Source: Bacteroidia bacterium
Lineage (GTDB): Bacteria > Bacteroidota > Bacteroidia > Bacteroidales > UBA5342
Assembly: GCA_030433225.1 (NCBI GenBank)
Contig: JAUIMD010000118.1
Coordinates: forward strand, 1 to 6,524
Reading direction: 5' to 3'
DNA: 6,524 nt
The translations under genes were made by a program, and so were the position numbers. Shown here piece by piece: positions 1 through 5,268 of the stretch; the first letter of the stretch is position 1, and each line of letters opens with the position of its first letter. The notes under the pieces are model-generated. The model worked only from the letters and a program-made list of their open reading frames with translations. It was not told the origin of the DNA and made no database searches.

Positions 1-354
1 CCGAGTGCAAAAATCCGTCATTTTATGCAGCTTGGCCTCTGTGGCATCCGTCCAGGCCATACTGGTGAGGTTCAGCATGTTTTCTTCGTCCATGCCAATA
101 ATCAGGTCAAACTCTTCAAAATCGTTTCGAACATCTACTTTGCGGGAAATGCTGGTAAGGGTGTAGCCTCGCCGGGCTGCATGCCGTTTCATACGGGCAT
201 CGGCGGGCTCCCCGGCATGAAAACCAATGGTTCCGGCCGAGTCGCACATGTATTTATGCGTCAATCCTTTTTCAGCAATTTTTGCATTAAACACAGCTTC
301 GGCACTTGGCGAGCGGCAAATATTGCCCATGCAAACAAAGAGTAACTTCTTCAT
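1..354 (-). CDS. Low-molecular-weight protein tyrosine phosphatase, partial (C-terminus beyond left edge)
   Basis: Read on the minus strand from ATG at 354-352, this frame stays open for 118 codons to the window edge. The protein starts MKKLLFVCMGNICRSPSAEA, which carries the family P-loop CX5R: nucleophile Cys8, phosphate-binding Arg14, then Ser15-Pro16. Further family landmarks follow: an AGT(I)GFHAGEPADxR stretch (about residues 40-54), TSISRKV (67-73, the position of the usual ARQ/ARRI segment), and EFDLIIGMDEENMLNL (81-96). Family members are usually about 150-165 residues, so roughly a quarter is missing, including the segment that should carry the general-acid Asp (DP motif). The family hydrolyses phosphotyrosine on cytoplasmic proteins and in some bacteria acts on kinases of exopolysaccharide export. 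No such kinase or polysaccharide gene is visible here, so the substrate is unknown. The upstream bases are A/T-rich with no Shine-Dalgarno sequence. Identification is firm; the precise role is not. Confidence 0.94.
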   Translation of the reverse strand, partial: MKKLLFVCMGNICRSPSAEAVFNAKIAEKGLTHKYMCDSAGTIGFHAGEPADARMKRHAARRGYTLTSISRKVDVRNDFEEFDLIIGMDEENMLNLTSMAWTDATEAKLHKMTDFCTR

Positions 355-516
355 GTATTTTTTATTTTTCCGGGGTATTTAAGAAACGTTCATAATCCAT
401 TCATCCTGCCCCATTGAAAAGCGGGAGCATTATACAGTACATGTTGTTTCATCGTTTTCAATACAGGGATGGAAAGCGGTACTTTCCGGAACGCCTTCGG
501 AAGCATCCGACACGAA

Positions 517-524
517 CAAAAATA
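517..524 (-). promoter_or_regulatory. Possible -7 box for the phosphatase gene
   Basis: On the minus strand these bases read TATTTTTG, an exact match to the Bacteroidota -7 consensus TAnnTTTG and identical to the box ahead of the trp leader (5083-5090). No TTTG -33 box lies 17-23 bases upstream; only T-rich sequence does. The box would give a 5' untranslated region of about 155 bases, which is long, and the surroundings are AT-rich enough for chance matches. It is a weak candidate. Confidence 0.28.
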
Positions 525-611
525 AAAATTCCTCCATAAAAATGAGCCCATTAATTACCGAGGAATGAATAATTTAAAAAACTCAGGCATGGGGTAAAAA
601 TGAATGCCACC

Positions 612-630
612 TAACATTAATGTAATGTTA
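612..630. promoter_or_regulatory. Perfect inverted repeat, operator-like
   Basis: TAACATTA (612-619) and TAATGTTA (623-630) are exact reverse complements around the 3-base centre ATG. The total span is 19 bases, the size of a site for a dimeric helix-turn-helix repressor or activator. It lies about 40 bases upstream of the candidate promoter of the lipoprotein/DUF5723 pair and about 260 bases from the phosphatase start, so it would more naturally serve the rightward genes. There is no T-run, so it is not a terminator. No regulator gene is in the window, and AT-rich dyads arise by chance. The symmetry is certain; the function is inferred. Confidence 0.4.
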
Positions 631-671
631 AATAAAAAGGCATTTGTGGTTAAATGCAAGATTTGCCCTAT

Positions 672-703
672 TTTGCCACTTTATTGGGAAAAAGAAACTT
701 TTG
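672..703 (+). promoter_or_regulatory. Candidate promoter for the lipoprotein/DUF5723 pair
   Basis: TTTG at 672-675 is followed, after a 20-base spacer, by AACTTTTG at 696-703. This matches the Bacteroidota pattern TTTG-N17-23-TAnnTTTG except for A instead of T in the first -7 base. Transcription from it would begin near 708-712, about 40 bases before the ATG at 752 and downstream of the TTG at 644, which supports the 752 start. A second, overlapping possibility is TTTG at 643-646 with TATTTTG at 669-675, where the -7 box is one base short. Neither is strong. Confidence 0.3.
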
Positions 704-751
704 TACGGAAGTGCACCTGCTTCCCCCCTGGTTTTACCTAAATGTTTACAG

Positions 752-2857
752 ATGTTGAAACGGTTAAACGCCCTGTATAAATATTGCCTGCTCGCAACCC
801 TATCAGTTCTCGCATGGACGGCCTGCCTGTCAGACTATGACCTGCGCAACCTGGAAGTAGCATGGGCCCCCGAAGTATTGGTGCCTTTAGCGCATGGACG
901 CTTTGTGATGGAGGACATGATCAGTCTCATTTACGACGATTCCCTTTACCTGACCTTTGATGAAGACAGTTTAATGCGGATTTTTTACCGCCAGGATTCG
1001 GTATATTACATACGCGCCAGGGATTTAATGGATTTCCCTGAGAACTTTGAAATAGCCCAGCAAGAATTTACACTTGGTGACTTTCCTTTGCCCGATTACG
1101 AATTTGAAACGCATCATGCATTGCAACAATTGCTGATGGAGGAATACGAAATGGATTCGGCCTACGTACAAAGTCTGGATGGAACCCAGTTTGTGATGGA
1201 AGAGTACAATGGCGACATCCAAACCGAATTTTCGTTAGACGATGTTGCCTTTGAAGAAGTGGAATATGCCATCATCTCCTCTGCCAATGTAGAAATGGTA
1301 ATTACGAATAACTACCCGGTAAAACTGTCGTTTACGGGCGAAGTGGTGGATGAACAATCCAACGAGCAGATTGTAGAAACCCGCGTGGAGGAGGTTATGC
1401 CCGGAGAAACCCGTGTGGTTACCATCCCCATTACCAACAAACGTATATCATCCGAACTGAAAGGGCGCACCTCAAATGCCAAAGTGTTTGGCTCAGAACA
1501 ACCCGTAACCATAGCATTGGATGCCACCCTCGACATTGCTATCAACATACGCAACATTCGCCTAAAAGAAGGCAGGGGCATTACCCCGGCGTTTGAAATT
1601 ACCAACCGCGAGCTGCTAACCTTTGAGGTAAACGAGGGATACCAGCTCACCGAAGTGCGTACAAAGGAGGCAAGTTTTGAGGTAAGCCTGCAAACCTCGC
1701 TCCCCCTAACCGGTACGGCTGTACTTTCCTTCCCCGGATTTACTCAAAACGGGACTTCAAAAACGGTAGAAATACCCTTTAATACCCAAGGTAACAACAC
1801 TATACACCGCTTCAACCTCAACAATGCTCTGCTTAGTTTTCAGGGGGAGCAACCCTCCTCCTTTAACACGGTAGAAGTAGTGTATACCCTAAACCTGAAC
1901 CGGGCAACCCAACCGGCAACCATAAAAAATACCGATGCATTTGCGGTACAACTCCACCTAAGAAAGTTTGACCCTCTCTATATCGAAGGCCATACAAACA
2001 CACAAACCGTAGAACTGAACAAAGGGGTAGCTGAGTTTCCTACCGATTTCTGGCAGCAGTTTGACGGAGAACTCCGCTTTGCCAACCCCATTATTCATTT
2101 TTTAATGGAAAACTCCATTGGCATTAACAACCGTTTTAATGTGAATTTTACCGGCATTAATCAGGCATCCCAAAAGGTAGCCCTTAATCCTCCGGCATTT
2201 TCAGTACCCTACCCTTCGCGGTTTGAAACGGAGGCAAAAACCAGCACGGTAAGCATCCATAAAGACAATTCCAATATACTGGAGTTTATTGCACTCCCTC
2301 CCGACCTGGCGGTGGAGTATAGCGCCTTTATAACCCTCAATCCGGACGCAACAAATACAGGTGAACCCAATAGAATTTATCCGGAATCGTACCTGAAACT
2401 GGGGTATGAGGTAGAGGTGCCCATGCAGTTTAGCACCACGGGCATCCACTTTAGCAAAACGTTCAACCTCGATTCCATCAAAATATCGGGGCTGGAAACC
2501 GGCACCCTTCGCATGAAATACGCCAACCACATCCCTTTGTCCTTTTCCATGCAAACCGTTTTTATGGATTCCATCAGTAACCAGGTGATGAATACGCTGG
2601 AGCCGTTTACAGTAAAAGCAGCCCAAACCAATGCTGAAGGAAGAGCGGCGGAGAGCACGGTTGATGTGGTAGAAATTGACCTCTCCAAAGAGTTTTCAGA
2701 AACGCTGAAAGGGGCAAACCAATTGTTGGTAACCGGCACGTTTATAACCCCAGATGAAGGAATGGAAGAAATAAAACTGTACCTGAACGATTACCTGGAT
2801 TTGAAATTTATTTTAAACGCACAATTTGATATTGCGGGAGGGCTGAACGATGAGTAA
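752..2857 (+). CDS. Large predicted lipoprotein, beta-rich, unknown function
   Basis: The product is 701 residues. The frame is open upstream to a TTG at 644, but I choose ATG 752 because it gives a proper signal peptide: MLKRLNALYKY, then a hydrophobic core, then LAWTAC with the likely lipidated Cys at 25. Trp at -3 of the lipobox is unusual, though Bacteroidota tolerate loose lipoboxes. After the Cys comes LSDYD, which is acidic like a surface-export signal; this is suggestive only. Residues about 30-170 are rich in Asp and Glu; the rest alternates polar and hydrophobic residues, as in beta-sandwiches. Residues about 170-266 and 576-690 look like two diverged copies of one module (pattern N-x-x-P-[LV]-x-[LF]-S-[FM]). 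I recognise no family with confidence; a LEA/WHy-like fold is a guess. The gene overlaps the next by 8 bases, so the two are probably co-transcribed and the products probably work together at the outer membrane. Confidence 0.88.
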   Translation: MLKRLNALYKYCLLATLSVLAWTACLSDYDLRNLEVAWAPEVLVPLAHGRFVMEDMISLIYDDSLYLTFDEDSLMRIFYRQDSVYYIRARDLMDFPENFEIAQQEFTLGDFPLPDYEFETHHALQQLLMEEYEMDSAYVQSLDGTQFVMEEYNGDIQTEFSLDDVAFEEVEYAIISSANVEMVITNNYPVKLSFTGEVVDEQSNEQIVETRVEEVMPGETRVVTIPITNKRISSELKGRTSNAKVFGSEQPVTIALDATLDIAINIRNIRLKEGRGITPAFEITNRELLTFEVNEGYQLTEVRTKEASFEVSLQTSLPLTGTAVLSFPGFTQNGTSKTVEIPFNTQGNNTIHRFNLNNALLSFQGEQPSSFNTVEVVYTLNLNRATQPATIKNTDAFAVQLHLRKFDPLYIEGHTNTQTVELNKGVAEFPTDFWQQFDGELRFANPIIHFLMENSIGINNRFNVNFTGINQASQKVALNPPAFSVPYPSRFETEAKTSTVSIHKDNSNILEFIALPPDLAVEYSAFITLNPDATNTGEPNRIYPESYLKLGYEVEVPMQFSTTGIHFSKTFNLDSIKISGLETGTLRMKYANHIPLSFSMQTVFMDSISNQVMNTLEPFTVKAAQTNAEGRAAESTVDVVEIDLSKEFSETLKGANQLLVTGTFITPDEGMEEIKLYLNDYLDLKFILNAQFDIAGGLNDE
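2837..2842 (+). promoter_or_regulatory. Shine-Dalgarno-like site for the DUF5723 gene
   Basis: GGAGGG lies inside the last codons of the lipoprotein gene, 7 bases before the ATG at 2850. Spacing and sequence are those of a classical ribosome binding site, which the other gene starts in this window lack. Combined with the 8-base overlap (ATGAGTAA), this suggests re-initiation or coupled translation of the second gene. The bases also encode an Ala-Gly-Gly segment, so a coincidental match is possible. Confidence 0.45.
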
Positions 2858-4238
2858 AAGAATTTTGCTTATATGGCTGGTGGTTTTGCCCTTTTTGCTG
2901 GCAGCGCAGGAGGCCAATGTATTCTATTTTATGCCCAACGTTCCGCAGGCGGTTCAGTTAAACCCTGCATTGCATAATGCCCAGCGAAAAGTTGTGGTAG
3001 GTGTGGCCGCGCTTAATGGGTTTTATGGAAGCCTGAATTCCGAAGCCTCGCTAAGCGATTTACTGTCGGTGAATGAAGAAAACAAAACCATCCTGAACAT
3101 TGAAAAACTGGCCGATGCGGTGGATGGCGATGGAGAGATTATCCAATCCTTCTCGGTTCCACTGTTGTTTTTTGGCTATAACGCAGGGAACAATCACTTC
3201 CATTTTTCCATGGCAGAAAGGGAACCGCTTTCCTTCTATTTTACAGACGATTTATTGAAAATTTTGAAGTATGGCAATGCTCCTTTTGCTGGCCAAACTA
3301 CCGAAATGCGGCTCGACATGCAATTGCTGCATTTTGGTGAATATGCCCTGGGCTATTCGCGTGACTTATTGAACAAGCGCCTCACTGTTGGGGCTACGGT
3401 TAAACTACTGTTTGGAAAATCATCGATAAAAGCCGATGACCTGCGCCTAGGAATTTATACCCAACCCGATGGAGAATTCATCGACCTGTCAGGACGAGGT
3501 GGTTTGTATTTTGGCGGCCCGTTTGAAAACTCTGACCAAACCCTTAACACACTGAATATAGCCGACGATGTAAGTGCCGGGTCCTATTTAACCGATCATT
3601 CCAGTCCCGGGTTTGCCGTAAACCTGGGAGCTACCTACCAGGTGAACCCCAAAATTAAAGTAGCAGCCTCAGTGACCGATTGGGGAGGCATAAAGTGGAA
3701 AAAAAATGCCACCGGGTACAACCTGGAAGGCAATTTTACCTGGGAAGGTGTGGACGTTTCTAATGGCCTAAACCAGGAACCCAATGTGAACGATGAGCTG
3801 ATTAACCTGTTGGATTCGTTGGGAAATGCCTTTGAGTTTAACCAGAACGAAACCGTTTTTCGCACCCCGTTAACCACCCGCCTCTACCTGGGAGGCTCCG
3901 TGGAACTCAATAAAGTAGTAAACATTGGGGTGGTAAACCGTATCAGCTTCCACCCAACGCACAATGTTACCAACATGTTTATGCTAACGGCCAATGCCAA
4001 TTTTAACAACATACTTAGTTTAACAGGCAGCTATGCCGTAAGCAATGGGTCGTACAATAATTTTGGAATGGGACTGGCCGTGAGGGCCGGATTTGCGCAA
4101 TTTATTTTGGGTACCAACAATGTGTACCAGTTGATAAAAGCCGACAAAGCCCAATATACAAGTGTACGATTCGGGATAAACTTTTTATTTGGGAAACCCG
4201 ATGCAAAAAGCAATGCCCCGGATAAATCAGTAAATTAA
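2850..4238 (+). CDS. DUF5723-like outer-membrane beta-barrel protein
   Basis: The product is 462 residues. The N-terminus is a Sec signal peptide: Lys-Arg at 3-4, a hydrophobic stretch to about 17, and cleavage likely near Ala19-Gln20. The mature protein opens with EANVFYFMPNVPQAVQLNPAL. This 'YFM...PQ...NPA' opening is what I recall for Bacteroidota DUF5723 proteins, which are FadL/PorV-like barrels. The rest alternates amphipathic strands with Gly/Asn/Asp turns, for example around residues 165-190 (ALGYSRDLLNKRLTVGATVK), 250-275 and 355-440. The last strand, VRFGINFLFG (about 439-448), ends in aromatic residues like a terminal barrel strand, followed by a short Lys/Asp-rich tail. The protein should sit in the outer membrane; its cargo or partner is unknown. 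It is translationally linked to the upstream lipoprotein gene, so it may be that protein's membrane partner. Its 3' end overlaps a convergent gene by 12 bases. The family call is from memory of the motif, not a search. Confidence 0.85.
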   Translation: MSKRILLIWLVVLPFLLAAQEANVFYFMPNVPQAVQLNPALHNAQRKVVVGVAALNGFYGSLNSEASLSDLLSVNEENKTILNIEKLADAVDGDGEIIQSFSVPLLFFGYNAGNNHFHFSMAEREPLSFYFTDDLLKILKYGNAPFAGQTTEMRLDMQLLHFGEYALGYSRDLLNKRLTVGATVKLLFGKSSIKADDLRLGIYTQPDGEFIDLSGRGGLYFGGPFENSDQTLNTLNIADDVSAGSYLTDHSSPGFAVNLGATYQVNPKIKVAASVTDWGGIKWKKNATGYNLEGNFTWEGVDVSNGLNQEPNVNDELINLLDSLGNAFEFNQNETVFRTPLTTRLYLGGSVELNKVVNIGVVNRISFHPTHNVTNMFMLTANANFNNILSLTGSYAVSNGSYNNFGMGLAVRAGFAQFILGTNNVYQLIKADKAQYTSVRFGINFLFGKPDAKSNAPDKSVN

Positions 4239-4257
4239 AATGTAGGCCGGTTTATCC
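4220..4257. other. Inverted repeat across convergent gene ends
   Basis: GGATAAA (4220-4226) and TTTATCC (4251-4257) are exact reverse complements. In plus-strand RNA the stem extends to nine pairs (one G-U), leaving a 20-base loop. It encloses both stop codons of the convergent genes. Neither strand has a T-run right after the stem, so it is not a textbook terminator, but it could act as a bidirectional 3'-end stem. A shorter perfect stem, CACAAT/ATTGTG (4257-4262 and 4268-4273), follows within the minus-strand gene. Confidence 0.25.
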
Positions 4258-4889
4258 ACAATAAACGATTGTGCCCCGTAAATACTGAACGTTAGTTTAA
4301 AAAAAAGCGTGGCGCGCAATGCCTCAGTTGTAAAATGATTGGGGCTTTCCTCGTTTTGGTGAATCCCTCCAAGCCCCAATTCAAGATTAAAGGAGTTGTT
4401 TGGATTGTGTTGCAGAAAAAACTCATACGACCAGCATAAAGCAGCAAGGTATTCCGTGGCCAAATGAGTGCTCATGCCAACCTTAACCCCTAAGCCACTT
4501 TGACTGATGCGATCGCTGGAAACAAGCTTACCCTTGGCATTTCGTTTGGCTTTGTGAAACTTTTGCGCTCCAAAAAATATGGGGCCTCCCATCACCATTA
4601 CCGAAAAATTTTCCATGTCGTACCGATCGCTGTAATCGGGCTGTAAATAGGTACCCAGTTCAATGGCAGTTTTACGTGATGGGCTATATGCACGAACCGG
4701 AACTCCAATCATTCCGCCGTTGCTAATGCCAAACCCATAGCTAAACCAATGGGTTACCAATTGTTTGTTGGTTTCCGCCGGCACTTCGCTCTGCATACCT
4801 ACAAGCTTCTCCTGGCTATAAAGCTGCGGCATGGCCAGCAGCACAGCCAAAATCAGTACAAACCGGAAACCGTATGTGGCTTTTTTCAT
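4227..4889 (-). CDS. Secreted, probably outer-membrane beta-barrel protein, unknown function
   Basis: The product is 220 residues, from ATG 4889 to TGA at 4229-4227. It begins with a clear Sec signal peptide: MKK, a hydrophobic core (FVLILAVLLAM), then PQLYSQE with cleavage likely after Ser25 or Gln26. There is no lipobox Cys, so it is not a lipoprotein. The mature part has short amphipathic beta segments with Gly and aromatic residues (WFSYGFGISNGGMIGVPVRAY about 48-68, TAIELGTYLQP, FSVMVMGGPIFFG, NSFNLELGLGGIH, ALRATLFFKLTFSIYG). This looks like a small eight-to-ten-strand barrel, but I recognise no named family. A basic loop (KFHKAKRNAKGK) lies near 110-121. The gene stands alone on its strand; an AGGAG lies 19 bases before the ATG, too far to be a normal ribosome binding site. 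Its 3' end overlaps the DUF5723 gene by 12 bases. A coding call is supported by the signal peptide and coherent composition. Confidence 0.8.
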   Translation of the reverse strand: MKKATYGFRFVLILAVLLAMPQLYSQEKLVGMQSEVPAETNKQLVTHWFSYGFGISNGGMIGVPVRAYSPSRKTAIELGTYLQPDYSDRYDMENFSVMVMGGPIFFGAQKFHKAKRNAKGKLVSSDRISQSGLGVKVGMSTHLATEYLAALCWSYEFFLQHNPNNSFNLELGLGGIHQNEESPNHFTTEALRATLFFKLTFSIYGAQSFIVDKPAYILIY

Positions 4890-4944
4890 AAGTAGTAAAT
4901 CGTAATTTCTCCTGAGGCTTACAGGGCAATTCTTTAAACCAATG

Positions 4945-4958
4945 TAAACTTAAGTTTA
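4945..4958. promoter_or_regulatory. Perfect 14-base palindrome, operator-like
   Basis: TAAACTTAAGTTTA is its own reverse complement. It lies 56 bases upstream of the minus-strand gene that starts at 4889, a natural position for an operator or activator site, and about 125 bases from the trp promoter facing the other way. No recognisable -7 box for the minus-strand gene was found nearby. The AT-rich setting lowers the significance. Confidence 0.35.
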
Positions 4959-5056
4959 AATATTTGGGTTAAAAGTAATAAAATCAATGATATTTGAAAA
5001 AAAATGAGCCAATACCTGCCCCTCATACACGAGCGCGACATAAAATTGGAAGTGAT

Positions 5057-5090
5057 TTTTATCATTAAATAAAATTTATTTCTATTTTTG
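5057..5090 (+). promoter_or_regulatory. Promoter of the trp leader-trpE transcript
   Basis: TATTTTTG at 5083-5090 matches the Bacteroidota -7 consensus TAnnTTTG exactly. The -33 position, 22 bases upstream, reads TTTT (5057-5060) instead of TTTG, one mismatch. Transcription should start around 5095-5098, only a few bases before the leader ATG at 5103, so the leader mRNA would have almost no 5' untranslated region. The position directly ahead of the leader peptide makes the -7 box credible; the -33 box is weak. Confidence 0.6.
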
Positions 5091-5102
5091 CTGACACTTA
5101 AA

Positions 5103-5162
5103 ATGAAAAGCAATTGTAACAATATATGGTGGTGGCAACAGTTTATCTTCAACGGGAGGTGA
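5103..5162 (+). CDS. trpL: trp operon leader peptide
   Basis: A 19-codon frame from ATG 5103 to TGA 5160-5162 encodes a peptide with three consecutive tryptophans, IWWWQQ: TGG at 5127, 5130 and 5133. Trp is the rarest amino acid, so three in a row 107 bases before the trpE terminator arm ends, and in the right orientation, is very unlikely by chance. The peptide itself probably has no function; its translation senses charged tRNA-Trp. A ribosome stalled at the Trp codons covers only to about 5147, leaving the segment from 5154 free. One that reaches the stop covers that segment. The stop overlaps GGAGGTGA (5155-5162), a complement of the 16S rRNA tail. The peptide is too short for ordinary gene prediction and has no homology evidence; the call rests on architecture. 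Confidence 0.9.
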   Translation: MKSNCNNIWWWQQFIFNGR

Positions 5163-5228
5163 GCAGCCATTATATATGTGAATTCATAAAATATTTCAGG
5201 CTTGTCGGACTCCCGACAAGCCTTTTTT
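5127..5228 (+). promoter_or_regulatory. Ribosome-mediated tryptophan attenuator
   Basis: Three mutually exclusive RNA pairings can be drawn. First, the Trp codons pair with the segment after the leader stop: 5127-5136 with 5163-5172 (nine of ten pairs, three of them G-U, one mismatch), a pause-type hairpin. Second, the antiterminator: 5154-5158 (GGGAG) with 5210-5214 (CTCCC), and 5163-5168 (GCAGCC) with 5199-5205 (one bulge, one G-U). This consumes the terminator's left arm, loop and the start of its right arm. An AT-rich hairpin with loop 5179-5184 fits inside it. Third, the terminator at 5198-5223. The known logic of trp attenuation then applies: stalling at the Trp codons favours the antiterminator and trpE expression, while reaching the stop favours termination. 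The pairings are drawn by eye, without energies. Confidence 0.85.
5198..5228 (+). terminator. Intrinsic terminator of the trp attenuator
   Basis: Perfect 11-base-pair stem: AGGCTTGTCGG (5198-5208) with CCGACAAGCCT (5213-5223), 4-base loop ACTC, then a run of six T (5223-5228) followed by more AT-rich sequence. This is a textbook Rho-independent terminator. It lies between the leader peptide and trpE, with 40 bases from the end of the T-run to the trpE ATG. No gene ends just upstream except the leader peptide, so its place makes sense only as an attenuator. Confidence 0.95.
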
Positions 5229-5268
5229 ATTTTATTCGTTCCATGCAAAAGATTAAGAAATACAGCAT

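Larger units (their letters stand above)
355..751. other. Intergenic region between divergent genes
   Basis: About 400 bases separate the divergent starts of the phosphatase (354, minus) and the lipoprotein gene (752, plus). I see no convincing gene. The contents are a perfect dyad at 612-630, a -7-like box facing left at 517-524, a -33/-7-like pair facing right at 672-703, and a small stem at 484-502 (7 pairs on plus-strand RNA, 5-base loop) with no T-run after it. The plus-strand lipoprotein frame continues open upstream to a TTG at 644, but those 36 codons encode no plausible protein start (see the lipoprotein entry). Confidence 0.7.
4890..5102. other. AT-rich intergenic region between the divergent minus-strand gene and trp leader
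   Basis: The region holds the palindrome at 4945-4958, near which related TTTAAA-type words recur, and the trp promoter at its right end. A minus-strand frame runs through 4934-5275, but it crosses the attenuator, its product has no recognisable features and it reflects low GC content. I see no other gene or RNA here. Confidence 0.6.

Noticed and set aside
25..345. Open frame on the plus strand
   Set aside because: It is antisense to the phosphatase, whose catalytic motif and family landmarks are clear on the minus strand.
484..502. Small stem TTCCGGA/TTCGGAA with 5-base loop as a terminator
   Set aside because: There is no T-run on either side and no gene end nearby; it contains a G-U pair and may be chance.
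644..751. Extension of the lipoprotein gene to a TTG start
   Set aside because: The 36 extra codons put a Cys- and Pro-containing segment ahead of a good lipoprotein signal peptide, and the candidate promoter would start RNA downstream of the TTG.
811..900. CGCATGGACG occurring twice (811-820 and 891-900)
   Set aside because: Only 10 bases, both inside one coding sequence and in different codon contexts; probably chance.
4257..4273. CACAAT/ATTGTG stem as a terminator for the DUF5723 gene
   Set aside because: The stem is short and AT-rich, no T-run follows, and it lies within the coding sequence of the convergent gene.
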